DNA of 64,000 nucleotides, taken from positions 1 to 64,000 of the forward strand of contig NZ_FMUH01000003.1 in NCBI RefSeq assembly GCF_900101025.1, written 5' to 3'. The position numbers and the translations under genes are program-made. Positions 23,849 to 33,373 of the stretch are shown here, in pieces. Each line of letters opens with the position of its first letter. The stretch's first letter is position 1. Under the pieces are notes generated by a model. The model searched no databases and was not told where the DNA came from. It worked only from the letters and a program-made list of their open reading frames with translations. The stretch comes from Klenkia marina (lineage in GTDB: Bacteria > Actinomycetota > Actinomycetes > Mycobacteriales > Geodermatophilaceae).

Positions 23849-24868
23849 ATGGACAAGAAGATCGGTTTCCTGAGCTTCGGGAACTGGAACCCCGGCCGGG
23901 GCTCGCAGGTGCGCACGGGTCGTGACGCGCTGGTGCAGAGCGTCGAGCTGGCCGTTGCCGCCGAGGAGCTGGGCCTGGACGGCGCGTACTTCCGGGTGCA
24001 CCACTTCGCGCCCCAGCTGGCCGCCCCCTTCCCGCTGCTCGCCGCCGTCGCCGCCCGCACCTCGCGGATCGAGATCGGCACCGGGGTCATCGACATGCGG
24101 TACGAGAACCCGCTGTACATGGCCGAGGAGGCCGCGATCACCGACCTGCTCGCCGATGCCCGGCTGCAGCTCGGGATCAGCCGGGGATCACCGGAGACCG
24201 CGCTGCGCGGCGCGACCGCCTTCGGGTACGAGTTCGACGACGACGGCGGCGACCTGGCCCGGGCGCACACCGAGCTGTTCCGGGCCGCGATCGCCGGCGC
24301 CGGGGTGGCCGAGGCGGACCCGCGGATGACCGGCGGGGTCCGGGGCGCCCTCGGCATCCAGCCGCAGTCGCCGGGCCTGGCCGACCGCATCTGGTGGGGT
24401 TCGGGCACCCGCGGCACCGCCGAGTGGACCGGCCGGCAGGGCATGAACCTCATGAGCTCGACCCTGCTCACCGAGGACACCGGCATCCCGTTCGACGAGC
24501 TGCAGGCCGAGCAGATCGAGCGCTACCGCGCCGCGTTCGCCGACGCCGGCCACGGGCGCGAGCCGCGGGTGTCGGTCAGCCGCAGCGTCATGCCGGTGAC
24601 CACCGACGAGGACCGCATGTACTTCGGCGACCGGTCGGGGGAGGACCAGGTCGGCATCCTCGACGGCATGCGGTCGCGGTTCGGCAAGACCTATGCCGGC
24701 CCGCCGGACCAGCTGGCCGAGGAGCTGGCCAAGGACGCCGCCGTGCGCGAGGCCGACACCCTGCTGCTGACGGTGCCGAACATGCTGGGCGTCGCCTACA
24801 ACACCCGGCTGCTGGAGACCGTCGTCCGCGAGGTCGCCCCGGCGATCGGCTGGACCCCGAAGAACTGA
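23849..24868 (+). CDS. Luciferase-like (LLM) flavin-dependent oxidoreductase
   Basis: A 339-residue TIM-barrel monooxygenase of the bacterial luciferase superfamily. Typical landmarks are GLDGAYFRVHHF, RIEIGTGVIDMRYENPLYMAEEAA, LQLGISRGSP and IWWGSGTRGTAEW. Members use FMNH2 supplied by a reductase, or F420. FbiC and a flavin reductase lie within 10 kb, but neither is in the same transcript. The start is well marked by GAGGAGG six bases before the ATG. A TTGA/TCAA inverted repeat lies just upstream and a 17-bp hairpin follows, so this is a single-gene transcript. Confidence 0.9.
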   Translation: MDKKIGFLSFGNWNPGRGSQVRTGRDALVQSVELAVAAEELGLDGAYFRVHHFAPQLAAPFPLLAAVAARTSRIEIGTGVIDMRYENPLYMAEEAAITDLLADARLQLGISRGSPETALRGATAFGYEFDDDGGDLARAHTELFRAAIAGAGVAEADPRMTGGVRGALGIQPQSPGLADRIWWGSGTRGTAEWTGRQGMNLMSSTLLTEDTGIPFDELQAEQIERYRAAFADAGHGREPRVSVSRSVMPVTTDEDRMYFGDRSGEDQVGILDGMRSRFGKTYAGPPDQLAEELAKDAAVREADTLLLTVPNMLGVAYNTRLLETVVREVAPAIGWTPKN

Positions 24869-24877
24869 GCCCGACGC

Positions 24878-24915
24878 CGACGGCCCCGCACCCCACCGGG
24901 GGTGCGGGGCCGTCG
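24878..24915. terminator. 17-bp hairpin terminator between convergent genes
   Basis: A perfect stem whose inner arm is CGGCCCCGCACCCC around loop ACCG lies between the stops of the LLM gene and the HesB-like gene. It can serve both. Confidence 0.8.
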
Positions 24916-24920
24916 TGCGT

Positions 24921-25217
24921 TCAGGACTGCTCGCGGATGCCGAACTGCAGGCGGCCCTCGTCGTCGGCGGCGGCGTCGAGGGTCTTGTCGGCGAGCACGG
25001 CGGCGGCCTGGTCGTCGAGGAACACCCGGGCGCCGTGGCCCTCGGTGCCGGTCGCCTCGACGACCTGGTCGGTGGCCTCGGGGCCGCCGGTGATGGCCAG
25101 CTCCAGCGCGGGGCCGGTGGGGTCGTCGCTGATGCGCAGACCGGCGTCGGCAGGCGCCTGGGCGCCCTCGACCAGGGTGCGGATGGCGGTGGCGGCGTTC
25201 TCGGTCAGGGTGAGCAC
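24921..25217 (-). CDS. HesB/IscA-fold protein lacking cluster cysteines
   Basis: A 98-residue protein with the A-type iron-sulfur carrier fold: MLTLTENAATAIRTLVEG, GLRISDDP, ELAITGGPEA, ARVFLDDQAAAVLADKTLD. Genuine IscA/ErpA proteins carry one central Cys and a C-terminal C-x-C; this protein has no cysteine at all and ends GRLQFGIREQS. It therefore probably does not carry an Fe-S cluster in the usual way. Cysteine-free HesB-like proteins are widespread in actinobacteria with unknown role. The start is the GTG giving VLTLTENA. Confidence 0.85.
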   Translation of the reverse strand: MLTLTENAATAIRTLVEGAQAPADAGLRISDDPTGPALELAITGGPEATDQVVEATGTEGHGARVFLDDQAAAVLADKTLDAAADDEGRLQFGIREQS

Positions 25218-25309
25218 GGAGAAGTCCTCTCGTCGTCCGGTGGTCGTGCGGGAAGCCGTCGACCATGCCAGACGCCGCCCGCGCGGGGGGCCGGCGGGGG
25301 AGGGGTGAG

Positions 25310-25382
25310 CGCGCCCGGCAGGAATCGAACCTGCGACCAAGGGATTAGAAGGCCCCTGCTCTATCCGCTGAGCTACGGGCGC
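25310..25382 (-). tRNA. tRNA-Arg (TCT anticodon)
   Basis: The minus strand folds as a 73-nt tRNA: acceptor GCGCCCG/CGGGCGC, D-arm GCTC/GAGC, anticodon loop CTTCTAA, T-loop TTCGATT, and G73. The CCA is not encoded. There is no sign of integration at this tRNA. Confidence 0.95.
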
Positions 25383-25558
25383 CCGGCGGCGCCGATCATC
25401 CCATCCGCCCTACACGCTGCGGGCGTGCCGTGCTGGCCGTCGTCCACATCCGGGGTGCCCGTCCACAGATCGCGGCCGACGCCGCCACCGGGGCCTGCGG
25501 GCGACGACGGTGACCGGTGTCCGGCGACGACCGCCGGCCCATCCCCTGGAGGAGCATC

Positions 25559-26023
25559 GTGAGCAGCAACCAGATCACCGTCGTCGGCAACGTCGTCGAC
25601 TCGCCCGTCCGTCGCCGCGCCGGCAGCGGCGAGGTGACCAAGTTCCGCATGGCGTCCACCGACCGCTGGTTCGACAGCGGGTCGGGGCAGTGGGTCGACG
25701 GCGACACGTTCTACGTCGACGTCGACTGCTGGAACACCCTGGGCGCCCACGTCTCCGGCTGCGTGGTCAAGGGCGACCCCGTGGTCGTCGTCGGCCGCAT
25801 CGCCACCTCGGAGTACGAGGTCGACGGCGCCAAGCGCAGCAGGCCGGTCATCCGGGCCGCGCAGGTCGGCCACGACCTCAGCCGGGGCTCGGCGGTCTTC
25901 AAGCGCACGCCCCGGGCCGTCGTGGCCGGCGCCGAGGGAGCGCCCGCGGAGTCCGCGGACCCCGCCGACGTCCCCGCCGACGCGACCGAGGAGCAGCTGG
26001 CGTCCGCGGGCGCCCCGTTCTGA
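25559..26023 (+). CDS. Accessory single-stranded DNA-binding protein
   Basis: A 154-residue SSB with one OB-fold (about 1-115): QITVVGNVVDSPVRRR, TKFRMASTDRWFD, FYVDVDCWNTLGAHV and KGDPVVVVGRI. The start is the GTG giving VSSNQITV, with GGAGGA upstream. The tail is short, acidic and alanine-rich and ends SAGAPF, keeping only the final Pro-Phe of the usual DDDIPF tip that recruits repair and replication enzymes. It is not in the rpsF-ssb-rpsR setting of the main SSB, so it is likely the second SSB known in actinobacteria (SsbB type), with roles in competence or special DNA metabolism. That role is inferred. Confidence 0.9.
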   Translation: MSSNQITVVGNVVDSPVRRRAGSGEVTKFRMASTDRWFDSGSGQWVDGDTFYVDVDCWNTLGAHVSGCVVKGDPVVVVGRIATSEYEVDGAKRSRPVIRAAQVGHDLSRGSAVFKRTPRAVVAGAEGAPAESADPADVPADATEEQLASAGAPF

Positions 26024-26175
26024 TCGACCGCCGGGGCCGGGGGCGTCGTCCCCGGTCCCGGCACCGACGGGGTTGCCGGGGGCTGGGAGACTGGACGACG
26101 GCGTGCCGCGTCGACCCCGCCGGGTCGCCCGCGCCGACTCCGACCAGCACGAACCCATCACGACGGAAGGCTCCC

Positions 26176-27846
<1,671 letters not shown>

Positions 27847-27854
27847 ACCGCGCC

Positions 27855-27909
27855 GGGTGACACCTGGCTGAGGTTCCCGAGCCCCGAGGACCACAGCCAG
27901 GTGTCACCC
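27855..27909. terminator. 16-bp perfect inverted repeat between convergent genes
   Basis: GGGTGACACCTGGCTG and its exact reverse complement are separated by 23 bases. The right arm contains the stop codon of the convergent phosphatase-like gene. The position suits a bidirectional terminator, though the loop is unusually long for one. Confidence 0.55.
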
Positions 27910-28332
27910 CGCGGGGAACCGCCGCACGAAGCGCTGCTGCGACCAGGTCTCGACGGCGCGCGGGCGGTAGCGGGCACGCACCCACGCGACGGCCTTGTCG
28001 GACGGCACGCCGTCCAGCACCGCCAGGCAGGCCAGTGCCGTCCCCGTGCGGCCGGTGCCGCCCCAGCAGGCGAGCTCGACCCGCTCGTCGGCGCACCGCT
28101 CCAGCACCTCGCCCAGCTCCCGGCGCAGCTGCGCCGGGTCGCCCGGCAGCCGGAAGTCCGACCAGCGCACCCAGTGCTCCGCCCACCCGACGGGCTCGGG
28201 GCGGCGGCCCAGCAGGTACACCCCGAGCTGGGGGAGCGGCCCGGGCGGCAGCGGCGCACGGCGTCCCCGACCGCGCACCAGCCGGCCCGAGGGCAGCGTC
28301 ACGATCCCGAGGTCGCCCGTGCTCCAGGTCAC
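27904..28332 (-). CDS. Protein-tyrosine phosphatase-like protein
   Basis: A 142-residue protein with the phosphatase P-loop CWGGTGRTG (C89-x5-R95), in a context of LGEVLERCADERVELACWGG followed by TALACLAVLDGVPSDKAVAWVR, typical of dual-specificity/PTP-like folds. Substrate is unknown. I chose the GTG at 28332 (VTWSTGDLGI); the longer frame to 28416 would run over the start of the divergent thioesterase. Its last codons lie in the inverted repeat shared with ettA. Confidence 0.8.
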   Translation of the reverse strand: MTWSTGDLGIVTLPSGRLVRGRGRRAPLPPGPLPQLGVYLLGRRPEPVGWAEHWVRWSDFRLPGDPAQLRRELGEVLERCADERVELACWGGTGRTGTALACLAVLDGVPSDKAVAWVRARYRPRAVETWSQQRFVRRFPAG

Positions 28333-28375
28333 CGGACCACCGTAGGGCCGACCCGGTACGGCAAGGTGTGCTCCC

Positions 28376-28792
28376 GTGAGGTTCTCGGTGCAGGTGCCCA
28401 TGCGCTGGGCGGACATGGACGCCTACCAGCACATCAACAACGTGGCGTTCCTCGGCTACTTCGAGTCCGCCCGCGTCGCGCTGTTCTTCGACCAGCCCAC
28501 CCACGACGCGGAGACCGGCATGCGCCGCGGGCTGGTCGTGCACTCCCACGAGATCCAGTACCGGCGGCCGGTGGTCTACGACGCCGAGCCGCTCACCGTG
28601 CAGATCTGGGTGTCCACCGTCCGCGCCGCTGCGCTCACCTGCCACTACGAGCTCTTCGACCACGGCGTGCTGGCGGTCACCGGCAGCACCGTGCTCGTGC
28701 CCTTCGACTTCGCGCTGCAGCGCCCCCGACGCATCACCCCGGAGGAGAAGACCTGGCTGCAGCAGTGGCTGGACGAACCGGCGCAGGGGTGA
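28376..28792 (+). CDS. Hotdog-fold acyl-CoA thioesterase (YbgC/4HBT-like)
   Basis: A 138-residue single hotdog domain. RWADMDAYQHINNVAFLGYFESARVA has the catalytic Asp and His-x-Asn-Asn pattern of the 4-hydroxybenzoyl-CoA thioesterase branch, followed by VVHSHEIQYRRPVVYDAEPLTVQIWV. It hydrolyses an acyl-CoA. Its TGA overlaps the GTG of the acyl ligase by 4 bp (GTGA), and a thiolase follows. The three genes look like one acyl-CoA-handling transcript aimed at the convergent BioY-EcfA-EcfT genes. Confidence 0.9.
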   Translation: MRFSVQVPMRWADMDAYQHINNVAFLGYFESARVALFFDQPTHDAETGMRRGLVVHSHEIQYRRPVVYDAEPLTVQIWVSTVRAAALTCHYELFDHGVLAVTGSTVLVPFDFALQRPRRITPEEKTWLQQWLDEPAQG

Positions 28793-29841
28793 CCCCACCC
28801 GTCGACGTGCTGGCCGCCGGCGACCCGGTGGCGGCCGTGCTCGCCGCGCACCGGGACGGCCGCCGCATCGCCGTCCGGACGTCGGGCACCACCTCGCGGC
28901 CCCGGGCGGTCGTGCGCAGCACCGCGTCGTGGTGGGACTCCTTCCCGGCGGTCACCGAGCTCAGCGGCGTCGACGCCGGCGCGCGGCTCTGGCTGCCCGG
29001 CCCGCTGCACTCCTCCATGAACCTGTTCGCGGCGGTGCACGCCCACGTCGTCGGTGCCCATCTCGTCGCCGACCCCGCCGCGGCCACCCACGGCTGCCTC
29101 ACCCCGGCCGCGCTGGCCGCCGTCCTCGCCGACGGCACCCCGGTGCGCGGCCTGCGGCTGGTCGTCGCCGGCGACCGGCTGCCCCGCGCGCTCGCCGACC
29201 GGGCGGTCGCCGCCGGGGCGCGGGTCGAGCACTACTACGGCGCCGCCGAGCTCTCCTTCCTCGCCTGGGGCAGTGCGGACGACGACCTGCGCCCGTTCCC
29301 CGACGTCCGGCTGCAGGTGCGCGACGGCGTCGTGTGGGCGCGGTCGCCGTACTTGTCCGAGGGCTACGTCGAGGACCCCGGCCACCCCGACGACGGGGCC
29401 GCCGTCCCCGGGGGAGCCGGCGCACCGTTCGCCGTCGACCGCGGGGGGTGGGCCACGGTGGGCGACCGGGGTGTGCTGACCGATGAGGGGCACCTGGCCG
29501 TCGTCGGCCGGGGGGACCTCGCCGTGCTGACCGGCGGCGCCACGGTGCTCGTGGCCGACGTCGAGGCGGTGCTGCGGGCCGCGGGTGCCGGCGACTCCGT
29601 GGTGGTCGGCCTGCCGCACCCGCGGCTGGGTCAGCTCGTCGCCGCGGTCGGCACCGACGCGGCAGCCCTCGCCGCTGCCCGCGCCACCGGACTGCCCGAG
29701 CTCTCGACCGCCCAGCGCCCGCGGCGGTGGTTCCACCTCGACCGCTGGCCGGTCACCGCCACGGGCAAGGTCGACCGCTCCGCCGTGGCGACCAGTGCCG
29801 CCGAGGGCCGCCTCACCCGCCTGACCGGAGCCGTTCGGTGA
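28789..29841 (+). CDS. Short AMP-forming acyl-CoA ligase-like protein
   Basis: A 350-residue member of the ANL adenylating family. Motif A3 is RTSGTTSRPRAVV (Arg for the usual Lys), A5 is HYYGAAELSF, the hinge region reads VVGRGDLAVLTGG (usually GRxxDxIxxGG), and the C-terminal catalytic Lys lies in TATGKVDRSAV. It lacks the roughly 130 N-terminal residues of full-length fatty-acyl ligases, a size similar to actinobacterial MenE. It should activate a carboxylic acid to an acyl-CoA. Partners are the overlapping thioesterase and the downstream thiolase. The arrangement beside BioY recalls Bacillus yhfT-yhfS-yhfU (from memory), so a biotin-precursor-like acid is a possible substrate. Confidence 0.85.
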   Translation: MTPPVDVLAAGDPVAAVLAAHRDGRRIAVRTSGTTSRPRAVVRSTASWWDSFPAVTELSGVDAGARLWLPGPLHSSMNLFAAVHAHVVGAHLVADPAAATHGCLTPAALAAVLADGTPVRGLRLVVAGDRLPRALADRAVAAGARVEHYYGAAELSFLAWGSADDDLRPFPDVRLQVRDGVVWARSPYLSEGYVEDPGHPDDGAAVPGGAGAPFAVDRGGWATVGDRGVLTDEGHLAVVGRGDLAVLTGGATVLVADVEAVLRAAGAGDSVVVGLPHPRLGQLVAAVGTDAAALAAARATGLPELSTAQRPRRWFHLDRWPVTATGKVDRSAVATSAAEGRLTRLTGAVR

Positions 29842-30013
29842 CGCTCACGGCCCAGGTCGGCGCTGGAGTGGTCGGGGGCCGTCGCACGACGCAGAGGGCC
29901 CGGTCCGACGCCGGAGCGGGCGCCAGCCGTCACCGGACGCCCATGGCCCGGTCCCGGGCTGCGGTGGGCACGAGCCGTCACCCGGTGCCCGTGGGCGGGA
30001 CGGAGTGGCGGCC

Positions 30014-31096
30014 GTGAGCGACGCGCCGGTCGTCGTCGCGGCGCTGCGCTCGGCCATCGGGACGGCGGGGCACGCGCTCGCCGCCGTCCCCGCCGCCGAG
30101 CTGGCCGCACCCGTGCTCGCCGCGGTGGCGGCCGCCGTCCCCGTGGTCCCGGCCGAGGTGCTGCTGGGCAACTGCACCGGGCCCGGCGGCGACCTCGCGC
30201 GGGTCGCTGCGCTGACCGCCGGCCTGCCGGTGGAGGTACCGGCCCTGACGGTCGACCGGCAGTGCGCCAGCGGGCTCGCGGCCGTGGCGCTGGCCGCCCG
30301 GGCAGTGCGCACCGAGCCCGGTCTCGTGCTGGCCGGTGGGGTGGAGTCGGCGTCCACGTCGACCCGGCCCGGTCGCGCCCCGTTCGCCCCGGCTGCGCTG
30401 GGGGACCCCGACATGGGCCCCGCCGCCGACGCCCTGGCGGCCCGGTTCGGCGTCACGCGGGCCCAGCAGGACGCCTACGCCGCCCGCTCGCACGCCCGGG
30501 CCGCCGCTGCCCAGCAGGCCGGCCGGTTCGACGCCGAGGTCGTCCCGGTCGCCGGGGTGGCACGCGACGAGCGGCCCCGGCCCGGCCTCACCGAACAGCG
30601 GCTGGCCCGGCTGCGCCCGGCATGGGGCGGCACCGGCACGGCCGGGAACGCGTGCGGCGTCAACGACGGCGCGGCAGTCGTGGCCGTCGTCGACGCGGCC
30701 ACCCACGCCACCCTCGGCGTCCCCGGGCTGCGGGTGCTCGCCACGGCCACCACCGGCTCCGACCCCGCCCTGCCCGGGCTCTCGCTGGTGCCGGCCGCCC
30801 GGCTCGCCCTGCAGCGCGCCGGTCTGGGGCTGGCCGACCTCGACGTCGTCGAGCTGAACGAGGCCTTCGCCGGGCAGGTGCTGGCCTGCTGCCGGGCGCT
30901 GGAGCTGGACCCCGAGCGGGTGTGCCCGGAGGGCGGGGCGCTGGCGCTGGGCCACCCGTGGGGTGCGTCGGGTGCGGTGCTCGTCGTCCGCCTGTTCAGC
31001 CAGCTCGTGCGCGCCGGCCGTGGCCGCTACGGGCTGGCGGCGATCGCCGCGGGCGGCGGCCAGGGCGTGGCCGTCGTGGTGGAGGCCGTGCGCTGA
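30014..31096 (+). CDS. Thiolase-family protein lacking the second active-site cysteine
   Basis: A 360-residue thiolase. The acyl-carrying Cys is present in RQCASGLAAVALA (C84), and the NEAFAGQ and GGALALGHPWGASGA (catalytic His) motifs are intact. In the last motif the usual LATLCIGGGQG reads LAAIAAGGGQG, so the proton-shuttling Cys is Ala. It is also shorter than the usual 390 residues. The enzyme may be slow, degradative only, or catalyse a different acyl transfer. The start is the GTG giving VSDAPVVV, with GGAG eight bases upstream; an in-frame GTG at 30005 is possible. It lies 172 bp after the ligase across a spacer with two imperfect direct repeats, and converges on EcfT. Confidence 0.9.
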   Translation: MSDAPVVVAALRSAIGTAGHALAAVPAAELAAPVLAAVAAAVPVVPAEVLLGNCTGPGGDLARVAALTAGLPVEVPALTVDRQCASGLAAVALAARAVRTEPGLVLAGGVESASTSTRPGRAPFAPAALGDPDMGPAADALAARFGVTRAQQDAYAARSHARAAAAQQAGRFDAEVVPVAGVARDERPRPGLTEQRLARLRPAWGGTGTAGNACGVNDGAAVVAVVDAATHATLGVPGLRVLATATTGSDPALPGLSLVPAARLALQRAGLGLADLDVVELNEAFAGQVLACCRALELDPERVCPEGGALALGHPWGASGAVLVVRLFSQLVRAGRGRYGLAAIAAGGGQGVAVVVEAVR

Positions 31097-31109
31097 GGCG
31101 CGGGGTGGC

Positions 31110-31727
31110 TCAGGCCGTGTCGGCGCCGCGGGCGTCCAGCGCCTCGCCGACCGTGTGCGCCAGCTGCAGCACCGAGACCAGCAGCGGGACCACGAGCAGC
31201 ACCAGCGCCCGCGGACCGCGCACCCGGCCGCCCCGCGCGGCCTGCGCCTCGCGGATGCGGTCGGCCCGCTCGGCCACCAGCGGGATGAACCGCAGCGCCA
31301 TGGCCACCGCCAGACCGATGCGGGCCGGCCGCACCCCGACCAGCCGCAGCGGCGCGCAGACCTTCTCCACCACGGCCACCAGTGCCGTCACCCGGGTGGT
31401 CGCGGTGACCACTGCGGCGGCGAGCACGAGCGCCAGCAGCCGGACGCCGGTCGTGACCCCGGTCAGCACGTCGGTGGCCACGGCGTGGAAGGCCACGATG
31501 GCCACCACCCACACCGCCACGGCCCGCGCCTGCCGCACCAGCACCGCCGCCGGCAACCGCCCGGCCAGCAGCCCCAGGAGCACGACCCCGGCCAGCGCCC
31601 CGGCGGCCACCGGCAAGGTCGGGACGGTGAACACCACGGCGCCCAGGACGACGAGGACCAGCAGCTTCACCCCCGCCGGCGTCCGGTGCAGGAGGCTGGC
31701 CCGCGGGACGTACAGCGCGAGCATCAC
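31110..31727 (-). CDS. bioN: EcfT-type transmembrane component of biotin ECF transporter
   Basis: A 205-residue integral membrane protein of the CbiQ/EcfT family with five to six hydrophobic segments. The two coupling-helix Ala-Arg-Gly motifs that dock on the ATPases are visible in IREAQAARGGRV and GEALDARGADTA. It links the BioY substrate binder to the EcfA motor. The GTG/ATG start overlaps the end of ecfA, and with bioY upstream the order is bioY-ecfA-ecfT in one coupled operon. Confidence 0.92.
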   Translation of the reverse strand: MMLALYVPRASLLHRTPAGVKLLVLVVLGAVVFTVPTLPVAAGALAGVVLLGLLAGRLPAAVLVRQARAVAVWVVAIVAFHAVATDVLTGVTTGVRLLALVLAAAVVTATTRVTALVAVVEKVCAPLRLVGVRPARIGLAVAMALRFIPLVAERADRIREAQAARGGRVRGPRALVLLVVPLLVSVLQLAHTVGEALDARGADTA

Positions 31728-32455
31728 CGGTCGGCCATCAGTGCCCGGTAGGCGGCCACGGCGGGCGCCGGGCGGTCGTCGGCCACCACCCGGCCGCCGT
31801 CCACCACGAGCACGCGGTCGAAGCCGGCCAGCAGGTCCAGGTGGTGGGTGACCACCACGACCGACTGGTCGAGCCCGGCGACCAGCTCGGCGATGCGCCG
31901 GGTGTTGACCAGGTCGAGCAGCGTGGTGGGTTCGTCGAGCACGATGCGCGCCGGGCGCATCACCAGCACCCCGGCGACGGCCAGCAACTGCTTCTGCCCG
32001 CCCGAGAGCAGGTGGGCCGGGTGGTCGGCGTGCTCGGCCAGCCCGTAGCGGGCCAGCACCTCGGCCACGCGCTCGGCACGCTCGTCGGCCGGCACGCCCT
32101 GGTTCTCCAGCCCGTAGCCGACGTCCTCGGCGACCGTGGGGTGGACGATCTGCGCGTCGGGGTCCTGGAAGACGAAGCCGACCCGGCGGCGCACCTCGCG
32201 GGCGTGCGTGGCGGTGTCCAGGCCGTCGACCAGCACCCGCCCCGAGGTGGGCACGACGAGGCCGTTCAGCAGCCGCGCGAAGGTCGACTTGCCCGAGCCG
32301 TTGGCCCCGACCACGCCGACGCGGTGCTCGGTCAGCTGCAGGTCGACGTCGCGCAGCACGGTGCGCTCGCCGTAGACGTGGCCGACGCCGCGCAGCTCGA
32401 TGCCCTGCGTCGGGTCGGGCTCGGGGGCCGGCGCCGACGCGCGCCGGCGCCTCAC
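31724..32455 (-). CDS. bioM: EcfA-type ATPase of biotin ECF transporter
   Basis: A 243-residue ABC ATPase. Walker A GANGSGKST, Q-loop FVFQDPDAQIV, signature LLSGGQKQLLAVAGVL, Walker B ARIVLDEPTTLLD, and the switch His in VVTHHLDLL are all intact. It powers biotin import by BioY together with EcfT. The GTG start (VRRRRASAPA) overlaps the bioY stop by 4 bp, and its own stop overlaps the start of ecfT. A single dedicated ATPase gene matches the classical BioMNY arrangement. The much longer frame running upstream is spurious. Confidence 0.93.
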   Translation of the reverse strand: MRRRRASAPAPEPDPTQGIELRGVGHVYGERTVLRDVDLQLTEHRVGVVGANGSGKSTFARLLNGLVVPTSGRVLVDGLDTATHAREVRRRVGFVFQDPDAQIVHPTVAEDVGYGLENQGVPADERAERVAEVLARYGLAEHADHPAHLLSGGQKQLLAVAGVLVMRPARIVLDEPTTLLDLVNTRRIAELVAGLDQSVVVVTHHLDLLAGFDRVLVVDGGRVVADDRPAPAVAAYRALMADR

Positions 32456-33018
32456 GGTCGGGTGGCCTCCTGCCGGGGCCGTTCGATGACCGGGTAGGCC
32501 CTGCGCACCGCGACGGCCAGCACCGCCGCGATGACCGCCTTGACCAGGTCCCCGGGCACGAACACCAGCGACCCGGTGGCCGCGGCGGACAGCGGGGCGT
32601 CGGAGTACAGGCTGATAAACGGGATGCCGACCGCGTAGACCACGCCGATGCCGCCGACCACCGTGGCGACCAGCGCGGTCACCAGGTTCAGCCGCCGCCA
32701 GAGGAGCTCGACCAGCAGACCGGTGACCAGGGCGCCGAGCGGCCAGGAGTACAGGAACCCGGCACTGGGGCCGACGAAGACCGACAGGCCGCCGCGGCCC
32801 CCGGCCAGCACCGGCAGACCCACCGCGACCAGCACCAGGAACAGCAGCAGGGCGAGGAAGCCGCGCTTGGCGCCGAGCACGGCGCCGGCCAGCATGACGC
32901 CCAGCGTCTGCGCCGTGATCGGCACGGGCAGCGCCGAGACCGGGATGGCGGGCAGCAGCCCCAGCACCGCGGTCAGGGCGGCGAACAGCGCCACGTAGGC
33001 GAGGTCGCGGGTCTTCAT
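32452..33018 (-). CDS. bioY: Biotin transporter substrate-binding subunit BioY
   Basis: A 188-residue S-component with six hydrophobic segments. VPITAQTLGVMLAGAVLGAKRG is the BioY hallmark (substrate loop plus helix), followed by GGRGGLSVFVGPSAGFLYSWPLGA, also typical. ATG start with GGAGG six bases upstream. It is the first gene of bioY-ecfA-ecfT. I see no clear BirA or BioQ operator upstream. The imported biotin would serve enzymes such as the acyl-CoA carboxylase encoded at 4955-9391. Confidence 0.96.
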   Translation of the reverse strand: MKTRDLAYVALFAALTAVLGLLPAIPVSALPVPITAQTLGVMLAGAVLGAKRGFLALLLFLVLVAVGLPVLAGGRGGLSVFVGPSAGFLYSWPLGALVTGLLVELLWRRLNLVTALVATVVGGIGVVYAVGIPFISLYSDAPLSAAATGSLVFVPGDLVKAVIAAVLAVAVRRAYPVIERPRQEATRP

Positions 33019-33373
33019 GGGTCCTCCGGTCAGCGCGGGGGTGTCGACCGCGGAAGGTAGCCGGTGGTCGGTGGTGCGCGATCCACCGGGCTGACCTGGG
33101 GGTTACCGAGCCCGATTGCACGGGTGCGCAGCGTGAGGTTGTCTGGGGTCCACGGGGTCCGCGACGAACGGCGAAGAGGGAATGGCGTCCGCATGGTGGT
33201 CCTCGTGGTGGCAGCGCGTGGTGTCGGCACCGACCGTCGGCGAACGCCCGGCCCGGGCCCACCCGCCCGCTCCTGAGCCCGCGGTCGCCCCGCCCGCAGA
33301 GCGACCCGCTGCGCGACCCCCGGACGTCGCCGTCCCGCGACGTCCTCACCCCGAGACGACAGGAGCCCCACCC
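33019..33373. other. Intergenic region between bioY and the roadblock gene
   Basis: This 355-bp stretch must hold the divergent promoters of bioY and the roadblock gene. A Trp- and Pro-rich open frame from 33182 runs into the roadblock gene, but its composition is unlike its neighbours and a good ribosome binding site precedes 33374 instead. No hairpin or known operator stands out. Confidence 0.5.

Noticed and set aside
25310-25382. tRNA-Arg as another integration site
   Set aside because: No integrase, repeat of the tRNA end or foreign-looking DNA is found on either side.
33182-33373. N-terminal extension of the roadblock protein
   Set aside because: The added 64 residues are Trp- then Pro-rich without family resemblance, while AGGAG precedes the ATG at 33374 and the roadblock domain starts there.
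33019-33373. BirA/BioQ operator or riboswitch before bioY
   Set aside because: No recognisable inverted repeat of either regulator type or structured leader could be found by eye.
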